The notes below the pieces were generated by a model. The model had not been told where the DNA came from. It searched no databases and worked only from the letters and a program-made list of their open reading frames with translations. DNA of 64,000 nt from Dendrolimus kikuchii (lineage: Eukaryota; Arthropoda; Insecta; Lepidoptera; Lasiocampidae). The position numbers and the translations under genes are program-made. Shown here one piece after another: positions 11,175 to 21,300 of this stretch. The stretch's first letter is position 1, and every line of letters begins with the position of its first letter. Location of the stretch: assembly GCA_019925095.2 (NCBI GenBank), contig CM034411.1, positions 13,454,001-13,518,000 of the forward strand, in the 5' to 3' direction.

Positions 11175-11481
11175 GATTTTTTTTTATTGCAGGAGATCAG
11201 CAGACAGGCGGACGGCCCACTTGATGGAAAGCGGTTACCATCGCCTATGGACATTTGCAACACCAAAGGTGCTACAAATGCGCTGCTACTCTCTTAAGGG
11301 AGACTGGCACCTGATCACTAATGCCGGAACACAACTCAAGGTTGTTATGGCGACATATTTTAAAGGGGTGGTAGCCATCCAGTCGGGCAAATGCCCTACC
11401 ACCTGGCTGTGGGTTTTTAAGTCGCCTCTTACGACAGGCCGCCCGGAGACAGGAAATTGTATTCTTTCTCCGTTCCTGCAC
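11175..11481 (-). repeat. SINE-A copy 2
   Basis: Near full-length copy in minus orientation, with the tail (tttttttttattgcagg) on the left and the head (ttctttctccgttcctgc) on the right. It lies about 400 bp from copy 3 in the same orientation. Confidence 0.75.
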
Positions 11482-11885
11482 GCATACAATTCTCGATTCG
11501 ATTCTCGTACTAGTTGAGCTTGGACGCTGATCCCTGGGTTCAAATTAGTCGTAGTTGAATAGCAACTTGTAGGGACTTAATAGCAACTCGATCACAAAGC
11601 ATTTGTGAGCAGTTGGAACTAAACTTTTGCCTCCACCTTTGTTTTGCGCACCGCTATCGAGTGAAACAATCTGCCGGAGTTGGTGTTCCGCGATTCATAT
11701 AAATTTGTGGTCTTCAAGTTAAGAGTGAAAAATATTACTAGGTAAGAGTGCTCCATCCTAAATTGCAGCGTCACCTAACATCAGGTGCGATAGCTATTAA
11801 ACACAAATCTAGACAATGATAAAATAATGCATTTACAATTTTTCCCTAATGTCCCTTGCTACACTTGGGATAATGTTATTGTTAG

Positions 11886-12205
11886 TTTTTTTATTTTTTT
11901 TATTGCAGGAGTTCAGCAGACAGGCAGACGGCCCACTTGATCGAAAGCGGTTACCATCACCTATGGACATTTGCAACACCAAAGGTGCTACAAATGTGCT
12001 ACTGCTCTCTTAAGGGAGACTGGAACCTGGTCACTGATGTCGGAACACAACTCAAGGTTGTTATGGCGACATACTTTAGACCAGGGGTGGTAGCCATCCA
12101 GTTGGGCAAATGCCCTACCACCTGGCTGTGGGTGGTTTTGTCGCCTCTTACGACAGGCCGCCCGGCCGCAGGAAATTGTATTCTTTCTCCGTTCCTGTAC
12201 GGATA
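11886..12205 (-). repeat. SINE-A copy 3
   Basis: Near full-length copy in minus orientation, very similar to copy 2. The 5' head is at about 12205 and the A/T tail at about 11886. Confidence 0.75.
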
Positions 12206-12970
12206 AAAGTTAGTAACTGTATCACGCGGATGTAGCCAAGGGTTTAAAGCGTTATGTCAGATGCGACATTGTTAATGACGTTAAACATTGACAAGATAAC
12301 TTATATATATACCACTAATGTAGCTAAGCGTTAACGCATTATTTTTGAACGCTGTGAGTAAGTCGCAGTTGGTTACCACAGTCACCATCAGCGTAGGTGT
12401 AGAAGGGACATTAGAAAATGAAACAACAGCCACAGAATTTTAATAAAGTTAAATTTGCAAAATACATTTTGTGTGTATGCAGTTCACACGCAGTAGAAGT
12501 GAAACTTCAGAGAATATACTCACAGATAATTTTGTTTTACTCTACATCCGTCAAGATATTATAATTCAAAAAATCAATCTAAATTTCACTTTAAACCACT
12601 AATATAAAGTTCAAAATGCAATGCACTGCTATGCACGATTTCCTTTGATCTACGTATAAAAAAATATCTGCCTTAAATATATACCGATAAAGCTAAAATT
12701 CATTTGAAATCTTTTAAGTTTTAATTTAATTGAAAATTAATACTAACGGGTAAAGAGAAATTTGTTTTATTTTTAATTAAATAAGGTTGACTTTTGTGTA
12801 TCTTTTTTTAGTGTCACTTTTTCGTTTCATCGATTTTCAAACCACAACGATTGTAAAGAAGTTTCACTTTTTAAAAAATAATCCAATGAAACAAAGCCGT
12901 AAGCTCCTGTCCTTTATGATGTACTAGACAGCAGTAACAGTTAGCATTAAATTTATAGTAAAAAAATAAT

Positions 12971-13079
12971 ACATACATACATAACTTCAGGCCAGTTCCC
13001 TTGCGGGGTAGACACGAACAACAGAGCGCCATTTAGGCTTATTCTTACACACCTCACTTGCTTCTTTGACATTCATAAC
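12971..13079 (-). mobile_element. Short RTE-like LINE 3' fragment
   Basis: A 109-bp 5'-truncated copy: tail catacatacata, then the terminal ARELA-coding block, ending at cattcataac. It lies directly beside the Helitron that starts at 13098. No clear target-site duplication was found for this copy. Confidence 0.7.
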
Positions 13080-13097
13080 ATAATTCAAAAAAATTAA

Positions 13098-13298
13098 TCT
13101 GTACTAATATTATAAAGAGGTAAAGTTTGTGAGTTTGTTACGTTGTAGGGGGTAATCTCTGAATCTACTAAACTGATTTTGAAAATTCTTTTACTGTTGG
13201 AAAGCTACGTTAACAGCGAGTGTCATAGGTTACATAACATGACACTATATACCACGGGAGCGGGACAGAGCGCGAGTGAAACCGCGCCGGGCCGCTAG
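13098..13298 (+). mobile_element. Non-autonomous Helitron-like element
   Basis: Begins TC after A, with the internal block aaagaggtaaagtttgtgag. It ends gccgCTAG followed by T. A hairpin gcgcg...cgcgc (13270-13287) precedes the end. Relatives are at 37546, 62801 and 63517. Confidence 0.7.
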
Positions 13299-13324
13299 TT
13301 GCTATATAAAGTAATACAATAAAA

Positions 13325-13425
13325 TAAAACTCAGTTATATTGTATTCTACCCATAGCCCCTCAATACGTATAAGTAGTATACTGAGTCTAGGTCACCGTC
13401 TTCTGTGAGTAAGGTGCCCAGAAAA
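13325..13425 (-). pseudogene. Scrap of the RLE-type LINE 3' end
   Basis: Matches the 3' end of the family best preserved at 34905-35486, including the tattctacccatagcccctc block and the reverse complement of the [18 protein letters not shown] stretch. Too short and broken to say more. Confidence 0.5.
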
Positions 13426-13597
13426 AGTGAAGAAATATCTGTATTGATCTGTATCTGGACGACCGAACTCCGCTTCTTTTGTAAATTGATGTTTTTTCGT
13501 AAAATATCTTTAAATACTAATCACATTTAGATAGATAGATAACACTATTGTACACCAATACAAACGTGAAAAGTATCTTCTATCTGGTACCCAAATA

Positions 13598-14020
13598 CTT
13601 ATTTTAATACATACATACATAACTTCACGCCAGTTCCCTTGCGGGGTAGGCACGAACAACAGAGCGCCATTCACGCTTATTCTTACACATATCATTTGCT
13701 TCTTTGACATTCATAGCTCTTGTCATGCATACTCGTCTGTTCTTAAGGCTCCTGACATCACCTTCGGCTAGTACACGATCAATTTGATCATGGAAGGTGT
13801 GTCGTGGCCTTCCACGACTTCTGCATCCATCCACTTTTGCATTGTATATCTGTTTAGTCATTCTTTCATCATGCATTCTTTCCACATGCCCGAACCACCG
13901 GAGCATTCCTTTCCTTACCTTCACTCCGACACTCTTTCAGACCAACTCTCTTTCTTACTTCGGTATTACGAACGCGGTCCGCGAGCGTCACTCCGCATAT
14001 TTTCTGTACCTTATTTTAAT
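13598..14020 (-). mobile_element. RTE-like LINE copy with 11-bp TSD
   Basis: A 5'-truncated copy (about 13609-14003). The target-site duplication cttattttaat is at 13598-13608 and 14010-14020. An open frame of 99 codons (13625-13924) covers the RWFGHVERM to ARELA end of the reverse transcriptase. The 3' tail is (TATG)n. Confidence 0.82.
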
Positions 14021-14394
14021 TCGTAATATATTAATAGATATTTGTTAACGTAAAAACCCGGAGTTCTTTATTTATTTCATCCCCGGAATACAAGGTAATA
14101 TTATATAGAAAATATTTACATAGTGCGCAATAAGTTGACATGAAATACGATCTGAATGCTTGAACGTAAGAGAATATTTGGTCCCGCATACGAAATGCTG
14201 CATTACTGGCTATTTATGTTATCACTTTTGGTCTTATGTCACAAACAAAAGCGTCTAGACAATGTTGATTCTTGAATTAAACTTGTCTGAAGGACAAGGC
14301 ACAGCATGGTACAGCCTAAAAGTAAATACTGAAATTCGATAGTCATTTACTTTTTTTTAATTTATACGTTTGACAGTGTTCATTTATTGTGGTT

Positions 14395-14735
14395 TTAAAA
14401 ATTCTGCTGCTATAATAACGTCATAATATTGACGACCAAGATGTTTTATCGGTATGGCGATCCAGCAAGGAAACGTAGCCCGCCTTCTGTGCATTGCCCA
14501 TAGAAGACGTTGGTCTAGGCTCAGTATTCTGAGATGGGAGCGCGGCGTGTTCCGCGCGCGCTCACCTCTCCTCCCGTGGGGCGAGTTACAGACCGCCCCA
14601 CGCCAGCTCGAAGATGCTGGGGGACAAAAGTAGTCCCCCGGCAGTGGAAGTGGCCTTGCGAGGTCCACGCCTGCCAGGGCTGCGGAGAAGCTAGGTCATA
14701 TACCCGTAGCCCTGGAATAAGGCGAAGGACGGAAC
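14395..14735 (+). pseudogene. Decayed RLE-type LINE fragment and unassigned GC-rich flank of the BEL element
   Basis: The part 14450-14530 matches the [20 protein letters not shown] end of the family at 34905-35486. The GC-rich remainder to 14735 is not recognised. It directly abuts the first base shared by the two BEL LTR copies. Confidence 0.45.
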
Positions 14736-14901
14736 ATAATAGTCAGCATTTTACGAACGAACAACTGCGGCCTAATACTTAGCAACACATTATAGTCATA
14801 TATGTTAAGTAATTAAATCAGTGTCATTACAGCGCTCGTTGGGTTTGGTATTTCTTACATTTTACCCTTCCCTCCTATACTAAAACTGTATACACACTAC
14901 A
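14736..14901 (+). repeat. 5' LTR of the BEL/Pao element (outer end clipped)
   Basis: Bases 14736-14889 are identical by eye to 22933-23086. The LTR probably ends at ...cacactaca (14901), just before a likely primer-binding region. Compared with the 3' copy it lacks the first 17 bases (tgtacaaagtatgtaca). It should hold promoter and transcript start, but no obvious TATA box is visible. Confidence 0.8.
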
Positions 14902-15332
14902 GTTTTTTGGTCCTTCGAGTTTTTACGGTTTTGTGATCCTCGATCTGTAAGCCTAGCGCGCGGTTTGGCTTCTTACAGGGTCATCGCGCGTGAACTATCA
15001 TATTTTGGACATTTTTATTTTCACAAACAGTGAATATTTCATAGAGTCAGTGACAAGACAGTTGCGGCTTTATACTACTAACATTTACAATTACATAGTT
15101 AAATACATTTTTTTTACAAACTTACAATTATTTTACAACCAGTATATATAATAAATAAATTCAGTGACAAGACAGTTGCTAAATTTTAATATCAGTGTGT
15201 GACGATCCTACTTCTCTGTGCATCATCGTCGCCTCACAGGGAGATAGAAAGCAACATTCTCAGCGGTCTTCAGCTCCATCACATAAGTATCCTGATATCA
15301 AGTAAGGTCTTTTATTTTTTATAATTATAACA
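14902..15332 (+). promoter_or_regulatory. BEL/Pao untranslated leader with primer-binding region
   Basis: The leader begins gttttttggtccttcgag, the expected place for the tRNA primer-binding site; I could not assign the tRNA. A 19-nt exact direct repeat (tcagtgacaagacagttgc) occurs at 15047-15065 and 15161-15179. The leader ends at ataacaATGG. Confidence 0.6.
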
Positions 15333-18300
15333 ATGGAGAAGCTCCTACAGAAACAAGTGGAGACCCTGGAGGCCATCAAACAAATCGAACGTAACTTCGG
15401 TAAGGACTCGTCTAGCCGCAAAACACGGCAATATCTAGACGAACGTATCGATAGGCTAGATAGGCTCTGGGCGGAATTTTCATCTGGTAACGACAAATTA
15501 TCTCCATATGTGAATTCTGACGTTCAGTACTTTGCCGAAAATCAATATGAGAAGACGCACAAGTATTTTTTATCGGTAAGACAAAAACTCACATCGTTAC
15601 GTCTAACAACACCAGGAGACATAGACGAAGGATTCGCTCTACCAGGTCCTTCCTTTAAGACACCAACTCGTCCACTAACACCAGCTCCGGAGCCACCGAC
15701 TGCTACACCAAGGCAAGCGGTCGAATTATTAAACCTTCAACGCACTAACTTTAGAGCCTTCAGACGGCTAACAAGGAGCATAGAGGTAGAAAATATTAAC
15801 ACTAAGTGGGAGCTGGAAGACGAACTTCGAAGCCTACAGTACCGCTGGAACGATATAGACTCCTTGCATTTAAAAATCGATAACATCTTGCAGGGGTCTG
15901 ACTCGGAATATGAAGAGGAGTTTACTTACTATGAGTGTTCTTACAAAGCACTTAAAAGAAGCTTAAACAACAAGCTAGCGTCTACAGCACACATCCAACA
16001 TTCAACACCACAGCTTGATGTACCTACATTCACTGGCAGATACACGCAATGGCCTACATTTTGCGATCTCTACTCCCAGAGTATCCATAATAATAACTTG
16101 TTAACAAAATGCCAAAAAATGCAACACTTGAAGGGAAAGCTGAAGGGCGAAGCAGAGCGTCTCATTCAGCATCTATATATTTCAAACGAAAATTATGACA
16201 CAGCATGGGAGTTGCTTACCCATAGATACAATAATCCCATACTACTTTTCACAAACCACATTGAAAATTTCTTAAACCAGCCTAACATTCAGAAACAGAC
16301 AGCAAACGAAATAAAACGTCTCTATGACATAACAGGGGAAAGTATTCATGGTATTCAAAATCTGGGCATAGATACGTCTACATGGGATACCATACTTGTT
16401 CATCTCATATGTAAAAAACTAGATCAGGCGACATATGACGATTATAAGGTAGCTCGAAAATCACCACGAGAGTTACCTACTCTGGCCGAATTAATGGACT
16501 TTCTAGAGAGTAAATTTATCGCACTCGAACCATTACGGCAAAGAGAACGATCATATTCGTCACCACCAAACAAACACAGCAACATTTACCAGCAACCAAA
16601 GGGTTCTTACAAGCCCACCTATCAAAAATATCAGCCAAAAGAAAATCACCAGAGACGAGAGTTTCAATCATCCGCAACAGGGTACGTGTGTAATTGCCCT
16701 TATTGCAACAACAAACATGTTTTGTATAAATGTGGAAAATTTTTGAAATTGACACCGGATGCCAAACTGCGGTCAATTTCGCAATTGCAAGTTTGTAGAA
16801 ATTGTCTTTATAAACACATAGACAACAAATGCAATTCGACAAAAACATGTAAAATATGTCACTGCAAACACAGCACAATACTACATGACGCATTTAGCAT
16901 GAGCGGCGAGTTACCTACAACTCCCGCAAGCCCTACGCCACGTGTTCCTGGCCCAAGCCGTGGTGCCACATTGACAGCACGGGAACATAATGCTAACCAC
17001 GTCGCCAGCGAAGAAGAAGAGATTTTACTAACAACCCTCTTAGTCAGAGCGAAGGCGGCTGATGGCACATATATCACATTAAGAGCCTTGCTGGACCAAG
17101 GCTCTCAAATTTCACTTATCTCAGAGAACGCGGTACAACAATTAGGGCTACCCCGGCAACATTACCATGCTTCGGTGTTTGGGGTAGGTCATGGGTCGAA
17201 ACCAAGTAGAGGCATAGTCACCTTGGAACTTCAGTCTATCTACGACGACTATAAACTCAACACACAAGCATTAGTACTTCCACGAGTAATAAATAATTTA
17301 CCTAACATTTCCTTTAAAAAACAACCCTGGGAGCACATACAACATTTACAATTAGCTGATCCAGAATACAACATTTCAAGAACTATTGATTTATTATTAG
17401 ATGCCAGTGTTTATTCAGACATACTTATGAGTGGTCTTATTAAGGGACCGACCATGGCTCCTATTGCACAACAGACAAGACTGGGCTGGATCATATCCGG
17501 GAACGTACGGACCTTTAATTGCCACGTCGTTCTTAACAATATAAAAGATCTTTCGCAATACTGGGAAATGGAAGAGATAAGCGACACGACATCAGCACTC
17601 ACACCAGAAGAACAGTACTGCGAGGACTTATACCAGTCGTCTACAAGAAGATTGGAAGATGGGAGATATGAAGTCGCACTCCCTATGAAACTTCAATTTA
17701 AACAAAATCTTGGATTGTCGAAACCAAAAGCTATTGCACAATTTCATAGCATTGAAAATAAATTTAAACAAAATAAAAATTTCGCGGACAGTTACAAACA
17801 GTTCATGTTAGACTATGAAATACTAGGTAATATGAAACGTGTTGAAAACAATAATAATGTGTCCTGCTATCTACCTCATCATGGTGTACTGAAGCCTGAC
17901 TCCTCAACAACACAATTAAGAACAGTTTTTAATGCCTCATCAAAAACATCGAGCGGTTACAGTTTGAACGATTTGATGGAGCGGGGTCCCAACCTACAAA
18001 GGGACTTACAAAGCCTTTTACTCACCTGGCGCCAGCATAAATACGTCATCTCAGCAGACATTGAGAAGATGTTTCGTCAGATATTAATACGAGAAAGGGA
18101 TCAAGATCTTCAGCGTATCATTTGGAGAACATCAGCACATGAACCATTAAGCGAATACAAGCTTACAACTATCACTTACGGGACAAAGGCAGCACCATAT
18201 CTTGCCATGCGAACACTCAAACAGTTAGCACTCGACAATGAAGAGGCACAGCGGTACCCAATGGCCACAAAGGCCTTAAAAAATTCATTTTATATGGATG

Positions 18301-21300
18301 ACCTTTTGGAAGGTGGAGATAGCTTAGAACAAACTAGAACATTACAGTACGAGCTAATACAAATTTTAAAAGAAGCAGGAATGAATATTAGAAAGTGGTC
18401 CAGCAACTCCCTGGATCTGGTAAAGGATCTCCCTACAAATAGTCTTGCCGTTCCACTTCACTTTAAAAACATTGAGTCGAGGAAAACACTTGGACTAAGT
18501 TGGAAACCTGATTCGGATACATTTACCTTTCAAAACAGATTTGAACAATTACAAGAAAACACACAACTGACAAAACGACAACTTCTGTCATATATTTCTA
18601 AAATATATGACCCCCTAGGATGGCTTTCTCCACTAACAATTAGAGCAAAACTCTTATTTCAAAACACATGGCTAAATAACTCGACTACATGGGATGGACA
18701 ACTTCCGGATGAAATAAAGGAAGCCTGGAACCAATTAAACCATGATTTTCAACATTTAAATACATTTGAAATACCTAGATATTTAGGACAAAAACAAACA
18801 TATACTTTACATGCATTTTGCGATGCTTCAGAAAAGGTATATGCTTGCGCAATTTATGTCGTAACAAATAACAATAAAGGTGAGTGCACATCGAGACTGG
18901 TAACTGCAAAAACAAAATTAGCACCAGTAAAAACCAAATTAACGCTACCTAGATTAGAATTATGTGGAGCAGTACTTCTTACAAGACTGCTAAAGAAGGT
19001 GATGGAGACATTAACATGTGATAAGATCGAAACCTTCGCATGGACCGACTCCATGATTGTGCTCGGCTGGATACACGGGGGGGCGAATAGATGGAAACAA
19101 TTTGTCTCAAACAGAGTACAGACCATCATAACAGTAGTTCCACCATCACATTGGCACCACGTGTCCTCCGCAGAGAACGCCGCAGATTGCGCTACAAGAG
19201 GCTTAAGCGCAAATCAGTTACAAGGTCACTCTTTGTGGTGGGAAGGCCCACGCTGGCTGAAGAATTTTCATGAAGATCAGATTGGTAAAATAACATATCC
19301 ATATCCTCAAATTGAAACAAAGAAACTCAGTGTACACGCAGCCTTATGTGAAAATAAAAACTTCATAATTAAATTATTAAATGATATGCAGTCTATACGG
19401 CGCGTGGCGACAACAATTGGATGGCTATCACGTTACATTGAATGGTTGCGAAACAAACAAAACATACCTATACAAGGGTACCTCACTAACATGGAAATTA
19501 ATCACTCTTACAACTTAATTATAAAAACAGTACAATTTATGGAATTTCAAGAAGACTTTACTCGATTAAAAGGGAAGCAATGTGTGAAAAGAAACAGTAA
19601 ACTCATTTGTCTCAACCCTTATTTAGATGAAAAGGACGGACTATTAAAAGTCGGCGGGCGTCTTAGCAACTCTCATCTTAGCCAATCAGCAAAACATCCA
19701 ATAATTTTACCAAGCCACAGTCGTCTTACAGACCTTATAATACGACAAGCACATTTGACTACACTACATGGTGGACCAAGCCTTACATTGACACACATAA
19801 GAGAAAAGTATTGGATTCTCAGCGGGCTCCGTACAGTCAAACGGGAGCTTAACAAGTGCGTTACGTGCAGGAAACATAGTGACCAAAGCAGGCCACCAAT
19901 TATGGCAGACCTACCAGCGCCTCGAGTAACACCTTCACGCCCATTTACACACGCAGGTGTCGATTTTACAGGACACTTTGACATTAAAGCCAACAAAGGA
20001 CGTGGAGTGAGGACACACAAAGGGTATGTAGCAGTATTTGTGTGCCTTTCAACGAAGGCGGTACATCTGGAACTTGTGTCTGACCTTAGTACTCCAGGAT
20101 TTTTGGCAGCATTTCGTCGATTTTGTGCCCGTAGGGGAACGCCCAGTCACGTTTACAGCGACAATGGCACCAACTTTGTAGGAGCAAATAGATTATTAAA
20201 GAAAGAGTATCAAGAGATAGCACAGTCAATAAACAGGGACTTCTTCAACAATATAAAGGAATACAATATACAGTGGACTTTTAACGCACCTGCATACCCT
20301 TCAGCAGGTGGACTGTGGGAGGCAGCAGTCAAAAGCTTTAAGTACCATTTACGTAGAGTGATAGGCGAACAAAAACTCACGTATGAGGAGTTTATAACAT
20401 TACTCCATCAGATTGAGGCTTGCCTAAACTCACGCCCATTGATCACGGTCAACGAAAATTCATCTGACATTTGTCTCACACCGGGACACTTCCTGATTGG
20501 TGATACATTACTGTCTAGGCCACAAACAGATTCTGGTAACATTAATTTAACAACTAGATGGCGTATGATACAAGCCATGAACAAAGATATTTGGAAGGCA
20601 TGGTCATCTGATTACCTTAAACAGCTGCAGGCAAGAACAAAATGGAGAACTCCTACAAAAAACATCGAAGTAGAAGACATTGTGCTCGTCAAGGAAGAGA
20701 ATCTACCCCCCGGTAAATGGGCGTTAGGGAGAGTAGTAGATGTGCATCCCGGGAAAGATGGACATGTCAGGGTTGTCTCTCTAAAAACAAAACATGGGGT
20801 GATTAAAAGGCCTGCACTAAAACTCTCTGTATTGCCAGTGAAGAAAGATGAGGATGAAACAAGTCTCGAACAGGGTGATGAAACTAGTCGACCCAGACGT
20901 TCGACTAGGAAGGGGGCTTTTCATTACATGACAATGGCACTTCTCCTTCTTATGGCTGTAATTATGCCCGTAGAATGTACTTACAGCATCTCACCATTCG
21001 ACAAAAATCAGAGCATTTATTTTGATAAAATGTACGACATGAACATTATACGAGATGAATGGAAATTAATTATATATTATAACATGTCAAGTTATTGGAG
21101 TGGCTTACATAACATTGAAAATTACGTCACACACTTGGACAATTATTTACGAAAAAATGGTCTGGCTTCTCAATATAAAAGTATTGTCTACCAACTTAAA
21201 CATGAAATTTCGGAAATAGAACATTATAACAGCATTCTACAAAACCAAATTAGTAAGAGACAGAAAAGAGGCTTAATAAATGGTGTTGGTTACTTGGCAA

